Positions 12,843 through 23,800 of a DNA stretch of 64,000 nucleotides are shown piece after piece. The stretch is from Ailanthus altissimus (lineage: Eukaryota; Streptophyta; Magnoliopsida; Sapindales; Simaroubaceae), in the NCBI GenBank assembly GCA_946807835.1, contig OX327702.1, forward strand, positions 18,848,001 to 18,912,000. The letters are read 5' to 3'. How positions within the stretch are numbered: position 1 is the first letter of the stretch; the number at the start of each line of letters is the position of its first letter. A program made the translations under genes and the position numbers. A model generated the notes under the pieces. It saw only the letters and a program-made list of their open reading frames with translations, had not been told where the DNA came from and searched no databases.

Positions 12843-15800
12843 ATGTCTGGCCCTGTGGCCATTGCTGGCACCATCGAAGGAGCACTATCTTGTGCGGACA
12901 GAACGAGATCTCTTGATGCTTTCTCTGACAGGGACCACATATCTGCATTAACAAATGGCGAAGCTATCCATACTACTTCTGAAACCATTGGCTTTAGAGT
13001 TGGGGAGCTCTTACTTCCCAATGGGGAATCTTATTCTGGGTCATTGCTTGGAAATTTACCGGAGGGTCCAGGAAAATATATTTGGTCAGATGGTTGCATA
13101 TATGAAGGTGAGTGGAGACGTGGGATGAGGCATGGGAATGGAAAAATTCGATGGCCTTCTGGCTCTGTTAATGAGGGTGAATTTTCTGGTGGTTATATCC
13201 ATGGTACAGGAACTTATATTAGCTCTGATGGGTTGACCTTTAAGGGAAGATGGCGGTTGAACCTCAAACATGGGTTAGGATATCAAGTTTATTCTAATGG
13301 AGATGTCTTTGAAGGTTCTTGGATCCAGGGAGCTTCAGAAGGTCCTGGCAAATATACCTGGGCTAATGGTAATGTTTATTTGGGAAATATGAAAGGAGGG
13401 AAAATGTCAGGGAAAGGAACTCTTACTTGGACAAATGGGGACTCATTTGAAGGAAGCTGGCTAAATGGTATGATGCATGGATTTGGAGTGTATACATGGA
13501 GCAATGGTGGTTGCTATGTTGGAACTTGGTCACGGGGTTTGAAGGATGGAAAAGGAACTTTTTATCCAAAAGGTAGTCGTCTTTCAGCATCACAAGAACC
13601 GTACCTCAATGCTCTGAGGAAAAGAGGACTATTGCCAGATATGAGAAAGCAAAACTATGCTCATGCTGATCGTGCTTCTTCAGTGGATATGGCTAATGCA
13701 AAGGCTGCTGGGAGCCGGGGATCTCGACGAATTTCGGCTGACAAATTCTCCAAAGGAAACTTAATAAATTTTGAGCAGTCTCGCAGCAATGTGTCCTTGG
13801 AAAGGCGTTGGAGTCTTGAGGTATCTATTGAAAAAGTGATTGGACATGATTCATCATTAGCATTATCTGAATCCAACTCAGAAGGTGTAGAAAAAGAGAA
13901 TGACACAAATATTCCACCGATCTTGGAACGTGAATATATGCAAGGTGTTTTAATCAGTGAGCTTGTGTTAAATAACAGTTTTTCACAAGCCTCCAGAAGA
14001 GAAAAACGACGACAAAAGAAACTAGTGAAAGAGGTTAAGAGGCCTGGTGAAACAATCATTAAAGGTCATAGAAGTTATGATTTAATGCTCAGTTTGCAGC
14101 TTGGGATCCGGTAATAATTTCTTTTGCTAGTTCCTATCATGTTCCCATTTAGAATGATTCATGTTTCACCTTTATTAGATCTCATGTTTCCCCTTATTAG
14201 ACCTTTTTCTCTAAAAAAAAAAAAGAGAAAATACTTTAGGCTAGTATATTGGATGATTTCTTGATAACTTGCGCTTTCTTCCATTATTAACATAGGATTT
14301 TTTAGGGTAACGTCTACTGCTTATGCTCTTAATAATCATATTGCAAGGATCTTTTTTGGGGCAATAATAGATATTACATATAAGTTACTGCACCGTTTCC
14401 AGCCAAATTATGCAAATTCTTTATACAATTTAAATTTTATTCTTTTGTGTAATCTACGGAACACAATTTGCGTTGTATAGCAGTGAAAGTGTTATATGTG
14501 CAATATGTTCCATGCTTCTGGAATCTCAAATTTGTAACGTGCTTAGAACAAAATCAGATATACTGTAGGGAAAATTACACCTGTACAGAGGCGAGAAGTT
14601 CGAGCATCAGACTTTGGTCCTCGGGCAAGCTTTTGGATGAATTTTCCAAAAGAAGGGTCTCAACTAACACCACCGCATCAATCAGAGGACTTTAAGTGGA
14701 AAGACTACTGCCCCATGGTTTTCAGGTAGTAGATAACATTCCTGTTGTGTCAGTCCAAAATGGGCTTTTGCTTCCCATATATCTCATTGATGGGTTTGGT
14801 TGGACTTCTTGTTTCCAAATTGTTTTTCACTTTCCAGTTTGGGGTGTTTAACTTATTTATGGACCACAAAACAACGCAACGTATCTTTTAAAGGGAGATT
14901 ACTTGTTTAGATGACCATTTTAAAGCAATGGAGTAGTTGCAATGCAATTCTTGACACTTAAACCTGCAGAAACTAAACGCTTGAAGACTAGCATGCGTTT
15001 TCTGTTACAATCTATGACCACAATCAAATATACTCTTTTTTTATTTTTATTTTTTTACCATTGATTGTTCTAGCATTGATTTTGTGAATAATTTCTCTTT
15101 TTGCACCCACACTTTAAAAGGTGCTCTATGCAAGAGCAAAAGCATGCATGACCTATTGTTTTGGAGTGAGACTAATCTCAAAATCTATCCAAAATTTTCA
15201 TCCCAAATGATGTGTTGTTCATCATGTGAATGGTGGGATAATATAATTACTTATCTTAAAAGTTGTCAATATTCATGTTCACATGATGACTTCCATAGCA
15301 CTTAGTACATCATTTGGGATGGATATTTTGGGATAAGTATTGGGTTGAGTAGGATTACTCATTTTTTAGAATTTAAAAGAAAAAGAAAAAAGGCCATGTT
15401 CAATAGCTTGTAATTCTTTGCTTTAGCTTTGATAGTATGTATTGTTATTTATCATAGGATCTTCAACTATCCAATTTTCCATGTTCTTATATGTTATGTT
15501 CCTAAAACTCATCACAGGAATTTAAGGGAGATGTTCAAGATTGATGCAGCTGACTATATGATGTCCATTTGTGGAAATGACGCTCTCAGGGAACTTTCTT
15601 CCCCTGGAAAGAGTGGTAGCATCTTTTTCTTATCTCAAGATGACCGTTTCATGATTAAGACACTCCGAAAATCTGAAGTGAAGGTTTGCAATCTCAATTT
15701 AAATCTTGTGCATTTAATGTCTGCTTGTTGCTAATTGCGTGTAGAAACTGTCTTTCCTTTCTATTTTGTTTTTCTTTCCGTGGTTGTGTTGATACAAGTT

Positions 15801-18800
15801 TTAAAGCTTGATTGAGTAGAATATCCTTTATAAGAAAGCCCTTTTTATCCTTTTATGGTTACTGCAATTTTGTGCTGCTACAGGAAATAGGCTTTACTTC
15901 AAATCTGCAGAAGTTGCAAAGTGGATGGTTGAAAGCAATTCTCTTGTTTCCAATTACTAGAAAGTTTTGCATCACCTGACTGGTGACTGTAATCTATACT
16001 ACCTTGGATTTTGTCAAGTTCACATGCTTTTTACTCAGATAATTAGTGATTGGATCATGTTAACAAGGATTTAGGACCTCCTATGATGCTTGGCATCCGA
16101 GCTTGATTTTTGGGGTTAGTACAGTACATGTGATAAGGCTGATCTTATCAGTTTTGGTATTCATGTTCCATCTTAGAAAAAAGGGAAATTAGTATAGCTC
16201 ATTACTTAGAAAAAAGGGAAATTAGTTTAGCTCATTGTGACCTACAAATTCATAGTGTTACTAGGTTCAGTTGTATCTATTAATACGGACTATTTAATTT
16301 TGCTTTAATTCATACATTCAAAACTTTTGTTCCTAATTCTGAAATGAAAGAGTAACCTACCTGCAGATTAATGCCTAGCCAATAATATAAAGACACGAAA
16401 TATTCTCAGTGCTATATATAAACTAAGAACTGGTTAATGAGATGATAGTCTGTTCAGCATATGGAGATGGAAAGGGATGACTTGAAGTATAACATAAAGA
16501 AAATAACTGCTCTAATTGTCAAAATGTGCTTCTAAATCTTACAACATGTCACATTTTGTTAAATTCTTAAAAGTTGACTAAAATGTGATGCATTTGTCAT
16601 ATTTGATGCTCTATATTTGCCTCAGCATCTTTCATTTTCCTCCCTTTTTGATGATTTTAACTTTAGTAACCAAGGTCTGCTATGCAGGTTCTTCTAAGAA
16701 TGCTTCCAAATTATCATCATCATGTGAGGTCATATGAAAACACGCTGATAACAAAATTTTTTGGTCTTCACAGGATCAAACCTTCGAGTGGTCAAAAGGT
16801 AATGAACATTGTACATCACTGCTTTCTCTGCACTGGACACTTTTATCACCTCCATATGTATAACTATTTATCCTTTTTATTAATCCAACTACGATGTAAT
16901 GTTACCTTGTCTTTGGATTGAGGATTCCATTGCTTAGCTAAGAATGTTGTATGCTTTTTCTTTTTTCAATGAAAAGCTAATAGTTGTAAACTAATCCTTA
17001 AATTGCAGTTTCGATTTGTGGTGATGGGAAATATGTTCTGCACAGAATTAAGGATCCATCGAAGATTTGATCTGAAGGGTTCATCACTAGGGCGTTCTAC
17101 TGAAAACATCGAAATTGATGAGAACACAACGCTTAAAGATTTAGATCTTAACTACTACTTTTATTTGGAACCCTCTTGGCGAGAGGCTTTATTGAAGTAA
17201 GTGATGTTCTGAAGCAGTTATGTCGCAGTTTTACATTGTCAAATTGATTAATGATGTCTAGCTGTAGAGTAACATCAATGCAGAGGATTTCCTATTTCCT
17301 CTTGTGGTAAGAAAACTTGTATCAATTGCAAGGAGTAGTGTTTTTATTAGTCTTTTTTAATGTAAAATATAGTGGAATTATTCATGTGAAAATGCCAATT
17401 TCTCAGGGAGTTTCCATTTTCAAGAATATAGATGGTTGACCTTCCAAGGTTTAGACAGTTGATATCATTTCTTTTTTCCTTTTTATGATTACTGCTTTAA
17501 GCTATACTCAAAATAATTTCAATCAGTGCACACCCCTCACTTATGTTTGCTATGTTTTTATCTTAAAATATATTTGTGCAGGCAGATAGAGATTGACAGC
17601 AAATTTCTGGAAGCTCAGCACATTATGGATTACAGCCTTTTGATGGGTGTGCATTATCGAGCTCCACAGCACCTGCAGTCTCTCATGAGTCTAAGAGAAG
17701 ATGGATTGGGGAGTGTTGCAGAGGAAGGTATGCAGTACATTTAACGTCTAATTTTGTGTTAGCAATTCATGTGGGCCAGCCTGCTAAACCTGCTTCATGT
17801 AAAATTCAAGAGGAGTCAAATAATTCAATTGCCAAAACTATCCTTTTGTGCTTAGGAACTTACACGAGTAATAGAGGTGCAGAAAAATACATAGTTATTA
17901 GGTAGAACTCACAAGAAAAGAAATGGACTGTAGGTACTTTAAAGATTTTCTGGTAGATATAACGAAATGAAGAGCTTTATGTTTGATTGATGCTATTTTG
18001 TAAAAATAATAATAGTACTTGAAGGGTAAAGAGGTGTGTGTATCTGACTTGACCAAGGTGGAGCTAGTGATTCTCTATGAACTTGTTGAAACAATGAGCT
18101 ACTTCTATATAACATATGCACAGGAAACAGATATTATCCCGTATTTCTTGGTTCCCTTATTATATTGTGTTTCAATAATAAGTCAGAAACGGAACTATAC
18201 GTATTAAACATGGGACATAACCCACATACATCAATTTGGTCTATACATTGATTTTGATCTGAATTTAAAAAAAAAAATCTTCTTATTCTATAGCTTGCAT
18301 AATTATATCATCTGCCAAGATAATAAACTGATATCAAAATTTTGGTGGTGCTTCTATGTCAAACTCTCTAGAGGACGAAATCTCCAACTACCCACAAGGC
18401 CTTGTTTTGGTCCCTCGTGGAACAGATGATAATAGTGTTGTTGTAGGCCCTCACATTAGAGGTAGCCGATTGCGTGCATCTGATGAGGAAGTGGATCTCC
18501 TTCTCCCTGGGACAGCAAGGTATGATATCTTTTGCACTTCAAGATTGTTTCCTCAAATTTATAACTATAGAAGCGCATTAGAAGTCAGATTTAATCAAAC
18601 ATAACAATGTGGAACATAACAATTATACTTTTAAAAAAAAAACTAGCATGCTTAGATGGACTATACAATAAGGTTCAGAAATTAGAAAAGTAAACATGTT
18701 TGCTCCTGGCCATGTTTCTTTTTTCTGAAGAAAAAGGAAAAAAAAAAGAAATAGAAGGAAATGAAAGAACTAAATTTTTTCTGCCTTATATATTTAGGTG

Positions 18801-19202
18801 TCTAGACTTGAGCTCTGTGCCCTACGCATTGAAGTGCATTTTTGTACACCAATTAATTCCCTGTTAATATTTCCTGCATTTTGCGAGTTTTATTTATTTT
18901 GTTTCCCTTAAAATTAATACTTGTGAAGCAGACTCCAGATTCAGCTTGGCGTGAACATGCCCGCGAGGGCAGAGCAAATCCCAGGAAAGCAAGTAGATTT
19001 ATTTCATCAATCTTATGATGTTGTTTTATACCTGGGAATAATTGATATATTGCAAGAGTACAACATGACTAAGAAGATTGAACATGCATACAAATCTCTT
19101 CAATTTGATTCCATCTCCATCTCCGCGGTGGACCCCACATTCTACTCCCAGCGCTTCTTGGAATTCATTGAGAAGGTTTTCCCTGTTACTTATGCTTCTT
19201 AA
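12843..19202 (+). CDS. PIP5K9: MORN-repeat phosphatidylinositol-4-phosphate 5-kinase, PIP5K9 type
   Basis: Makes PtdIns(4,5)P2 from PtdIns4P at membranes. Exons: 12843-14110, 14558-14725, 15518-15683, 16688-16798, 17009-17196, 17582-17727, 18372-18519, 18932-19202; all junction phases agree, giving 821 aa. Exon 1 carries eight MORN repeats (about residues 64-245; units like YEGEW..G..HG.G). The kinase domain (about 430-815) shows SSPGKSGS (506-513), the ATP-site lysine in MIK (526), DLKGSS (Asp592), MDYSLL (649-654) and IIDILQ (Asp770) before the activation loop with its KK pair. The start is Met-Ser-Gly-Pro; the open frame extends upstream only to a GTG, which is not a plant start. Length and order match Arabidopsis PIP5K9 (about 815 aa), reported to bind a cytosolic invertase and influence root growth. 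The orthology is my inference; the family assignment is firm. Confidence 0.97.
15184..15336. mobile_element. Small foldback (MITE-like) element in PIP5K9-type intron 2
   Basis: The left arm, with TCATCCCAAATGATG then CATCATGTGAA, and the right arm, with TTCACATGATG then CATCATTTGGGATGGAT, are reverse complements around a short loop. About 150 bp can fold into one hairpin. It lies wholly in intron 2 (14726-15517) and does not touch the splice sites. Non-coding size and structure fit a MITE; family unassigned. Confidence 0.6.
16172..16237. repeat. 33-bp tandem duplication in PIP5K9-type intron 3
   Basis: The unit beginning CTTAGAAAAAAGGGAAATTA occurs at 16172 and again at 16205, with one or two mismatches. 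It is intronic, with no visible function. Confidence 0.75.
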
Positions 19203-19580
19203 AGGGGTTTCCCTTATAGATGAAGCCATCTGTGGTCTGATCCAGAAATGCCATTGTCTGCCATGAGTGGTGATCCTGGAATTCTTTTTGAAGTGATGAT
19301 GTAACTGGGGTTGTTGAGCATTGTGAAGAAAGTGGCTTGTAGGAGCTCATCCGAGCGCTGAGTTTGATGATCAGAGGATCCTTATTGTTCTGATAATTTT
19401 GTTCGCGTGATTATTGGAACATGTGCAGTTTTCTTGTTTAATACTTGCTGTTTAGTTTATGATTGCATGAATTTAATTTTAGGAACATGTGCAGTTTTCG
19501 TGTTTAATACCTGCTGTTTAGTTATGATTCCATGAATTTAATTTTATCATCAACTGATGTAGCCTGGTGGATGTAAGCTA
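19203..19580 (+). promoter_or_regulatory. 3' UTR of the PIP5K9-type gene with a 66-bp tandem duplication
   Basis: After the TAA at 19200-19202 the sequence continues as a typical U-rich plant 3' UTR. A 66-bp unit starting GGAACATGTGCAGTTTTC is present at 19416-19481 and again, slightly diverged, at 19482-19546. TGTAAGC and AT-rich words near 19570 could serve in polyadenylation. No clear AATAAA is seen, which is common in plants. Confidence 0.55.
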
Positions 19581-19589
19581 TCTGAAATT

Positions 19590-20340
19590 TGGGTACAAAT
19601 TGAAGCCGCAAACTTCCACGGTTAGAAGGCATCTTTTATATAGAGTCTCTATGTTCCTTTAGATTTGACAAAATATAACAAACATGCGAAAAAATCTTCG
19701 TCGAGAAACCTGTTTTTTATAAAATATTGTTAAAGGTCTACAATAATTTACCTTTGTTTGAAATGAAAGGAACAAGCAAAAACTTGATCGATGGAAATTA
19801 GTGTATATTTAGGATTTTGTTAAACTTTTTATTATAAAAAAATGTATTCCTTTTAAGAGTACGTTTAATTTTGTGACTTTGGTGAATTTAAAAAAAAAAG
19901 TTTTTTAAAAATTGAATTTATCACTTGAAATATGTAACATAAAAGTTTTATTTTTATATTTTAATATAAAAATAATTTATTTGAGAATAAGGTTTTAAAT
20001 AATTATTTTTTAAATTTTTTATTAATGAAATGTAGTATATTAAACTTAATTGATCCGATTTTGTAAGTTTTGTTATTAAATGGAATATAAAAAAAATCAA
20101 CTTTGGTTTGTTTGTAGAAGACACTTGACTTTAACATCAAATGTTAATGAGATTAAATGAATGTGTGTATTATTGAAATGTGGTATGGATATTTTGTTTG
20201 AAATCTTGCACTTAATGCAATTAGATGAATGTGTATCATTGAGATGTATTGTGGATATTTTGTTTGGAAGTTTGCAACTATTAAAAATAGATAAATTTGT
20301 ACAGGTATTATGAGAGTTTATAAAAAAATATACTCGACAA
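19590..20340. other. Intergenic DNA with short tandem duplication
   Basis: No gene is seen. A unit of about 65 bp (GATGAATGTGT then TGGATATTTTGTTTG) is repeated at about 20155-20205 and 20223-20270, just outside the Ulp1-type transposon relic. It may belong to that element's terminal region. Confidence 0.4.
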
Positions 20341-20765
20341 TAAACAACGTGCTTGCCTCGACAAAATTGTTGAGCAAACTAAAAGGCCTGAAAGGGGCAC
20401 GTATTAAGCTCTCTTTAGTTTGTTCGATAATTTTAAATCAACACATTTTTAGGGAGCTTGCAAATGCTCTAAGAGATTCTGCATGATAATTGTGTTAAGC
20501 ATATTAAGCTTGGCTCAACAAAATTGTCGAGCAAACCAAGGAGAGCTTGAAATGGGCACATATTAAGCTCCCTTTTTTCATGCTCAACAAATTTGTCGAG
20601 CTTGAAATGTGCTTGATAATATTATCGAGCATAATGGGCTTGGCTCAATAAAAATTGTTGAGCAAATCGAAGGGACCTTGATATGTGCCTATTTTAGGCT
20701 CCCCTTGTTTTGCTCTATACTTTTGTCGAGCCAAGTTTCAAGTGTTCAACAATAGTGTCAAGCAC
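20341..20765. repeat. Tandem-like repeats with imperfect palindromes at the end of the Ulp1-type element
   Basis: A block containing GGCTCAACAAAATTGTCGAGC and then a GGGCAC and TTAAGCTC segment recurs at about 20355, 20512 and 20642 (spacings about 157 and 130 bp). The core is an imperfect palindrome (TCGACAAAATTGTTGA and similar). Variable spacing, 60-80% similarity and palindromic cores fit transposon subterminal repeats rather than CRISPR. It lies just downstream of the - strand Ulp1 pseudogene, at its presumed 3' end. Confidence 0.55.
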
Positions 20766-20859
20766 AATTTTTCAGGAGTTTGTAAATACTCTCTTTGTTA
20801 TGCGTTTGTCCTAACAATACATATACAAAATCATCCATTCTTAATAATTGCATACTTCG

Positions 20860-23800
20860 AAACAAAATATCAACAATACATTTTAATGTATACAAATTCA
20901 TCTAATTGCATTAAGTGCGAGATTTCAAACAATAAATATTTAATTACAACAATGGTTAACTCATTAAAGCTCATCTCTTCACAGCTCACTTGCCATTTTT
21001 GTCCTAAAATTAATGCATGTTGTGGCCTAAAATCAAGTGGATGACCTACCATCAAATACTCAATAAATTTACAAATAAAAACGCCATAACCATCACTATT
21101 ATCCTGTTAGGGGACACCTTGAGTTTGTCTCTCAATAACAAAGGGCAAAGAATCAAAAGGGATATCTTGGTTACTTTCATAAACTCATGGCTGATACAAG
21201 ATCTCAAGTGGTGTCAAACATAATGGAAGCTCGTGAACTTCTAAATCATTTGGTTTATAGCTCTTAACCAAAGAGTCGTATAAAGTAACTTTTCAGTTCA
21301 CGAGATCTATTTGCGCCAAAATCCAATGTTTATCTTATAGTTCATTGAAATGTACACCTATACAATTTTACATTACATCATTAAATTCATACAATCATAA
21401 TAACATGAAAAAAAGAAGACAAAAACATAGTATAAAAATATATATATTAATACCATGTCCATGTTCGACCATTCTTTGAATAAAATCAGAGCTCGCCTTT
21501 GACACATTCCATAATGTTGGAAAACCTTTGTATTATCAAAGTGTCATCGAAATATACTTGTCGGATGGTATTTATAGTTTCCTGTTAGATAATTGCATGT
21601 GATTCCATTAATTTGTAAATTAAGAACTTACATTTACATTTATGAGAGATTAGATTTGCGAGGAAATGGACGTCCGTGGTTTTGCATCTCTGCAATAATT
21701 GATGATGATATTTTTTTCTTGCCATTTTCGAATCAATCTGAAGTACTCGATAATATGCTATGTCATCACCTATGCAATTACTTTATTAATCATTCACGAT
21801 GGAAAAAAAATCTATATCAATACAATTTTAATATGAGAATAAACACAACTTACATCACCCTCAAGCTAGTTTCCGCTAGTCAACACCATGAACCAAGATG
21901 GTCATGAATCAATACAAGGTAAATCACACGTCTCAATTATGTTATGTATCTGTTCCTTGAACTCACTAACGAATTGCAAGTCTACTATACGTATGGGATC
22001 AATATTCAATGGCAAAGCATCAATCATTTCCTTATCTTCTCATGACATAAATCTATTAGAACAAACTTATTGGCCTGCTCTAAATTTTGATCTATCTTCT
22101 TATATACATTGCTTAGGTATAAGATTAGTGAATGGGCTGTTGAAATCTCCATCATCTCTTAATTGGCCTGTCAAACATGCTCACACCCATGGGTGCTTTG
22201 GACAACACATGCACTTTGTGTTCCTCAGTAACACTCATTTATCTTAAAAGTTTTCGTATGTGGCTCACAATTGACATCAAAACCAAGTATGTGTGTGTAT
22301 GTCTGTGTTCATAATCATAATCCATATCCATATCGGTGGCTTACAAGTCAAGAATATATAAATGTTAAAAAAGATTTAAAAATAGAAAAATTAATCAATT
22401 AGAATAAGGAACAAATGTTAACAAAAATCATGTTACCTGATGAAATGGAAATGACATTAGAGATGATTGGAAGTTAGATAAGATTCTGCCAACCCTTCAA
22501 TCTCTTGTCTAAGTTTTTCGATATCATGCCTCATGAATGTGTCTTATTGGTTAATCAATTTATTAATATTGGACAAAAATGTATCTTGTTGATTAAGAGT
22601 CTTAGTGACAAAACTCCTTAAACATGTAAACACTTGATGATTCAAATTGTCTAACCATCTTATCTAATATTGTTTTTACATATTGTCTAAAGGACTTTAA
22701 CCAATATGCTTATTGTCTCATCTCGACAAAAAGTTAATTTTTCTTAACTTGGTACAAAAATGTCTCATGATTTTCTTCTATGATAGGGGTAAAAACTTAG
22801 ATGGACGTAATTGTACAAGCATTAAAAATGTTTTATAAAATATGATGTGAAAATTTATTTAAATAAGTGTTAATTGAAAATTAATGATGAAGAGTAATTT
22901 TAAACTCACGTCAATCTGATTAAAGATGTAATTGCATATCGTTATGTTTGAGCTTTTTTCCTCCCCTGTTGCAAATGCGCAGAATCTAGTTATAAGTTAC
23001 TCGTTCAAATTGCTCATTAAGAATAGGAATTGCTTTGAAGTTCAAAATCTACCAAATTAAAATAACATAAAATTTAACAACTTGTAACAAATTTGATATT
23101 AAATAATAAAAAATTAAAACATTTAATACCTAAAATGAATAAGTAAATCTATTTAGATTATATTTATTCTCCTTATGACTAGGCTTTGCTGACTTTTTCT
23201 ACCAGAATCTCGCCAGTTGGTTGTGCAATGACCTTTTTTTTTTATATAAAGAATGCAACAAAAAGTTTTATGCCACATTGCCTAATAAGTAATTGTTGAA
23301 TTCATTTAAATATTTGACTACCTTTGTAATATTCAATCCTTATTAGTAGTATTGGTGTTTAGATTTCAGTATAGAACAAATAAGACACCGTAGGGTTACT
23401 CGATTTTAACCCTATTAGAAATATTCCTTTTATAGTACACGTGAAAGATATTATACCTAATTTGGTAATTTTACACTCGATCGGTGCGCCGGACGACCCT
23501 AAAATATTTTTAAAAATTTTCTCTATTGGCTTAGAAAAGAAAATCTTAATTTACTACATGAATTTTCATTTAAGGGTTATAAACGAAACAAGCTTTTGTT
23601 GAGAAATACAATCCATATATTAAGGAATGGACCAATTAGAAACAATCTCATGAATTGCCAAGTTGAAAACTTTAATTAGTTCTTATGACTATTCTAACTA
23701 GATAGTTATAAAGAAACCAATTAAATCTTTTTATTTGAACTAATGGTAAATTAGAAGTTTTAAGTAAGTTGAAGGGCAAAATGGTCAATTGAGGGAGCAC

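Noticed and set aside
13661..14059. 132-codon minus-strand frame opposite kinase exon 1
   Set aside because: It is an antisense shadow of the exon and has no recognisable domain.
20341..20765. Spaced palindromic repeats considered as a CRISPR-like array
   Set aside because: The copies are diverged, spacing is irregular and this is plant nuclear DNA; transposon subterminal repeats explain it better.
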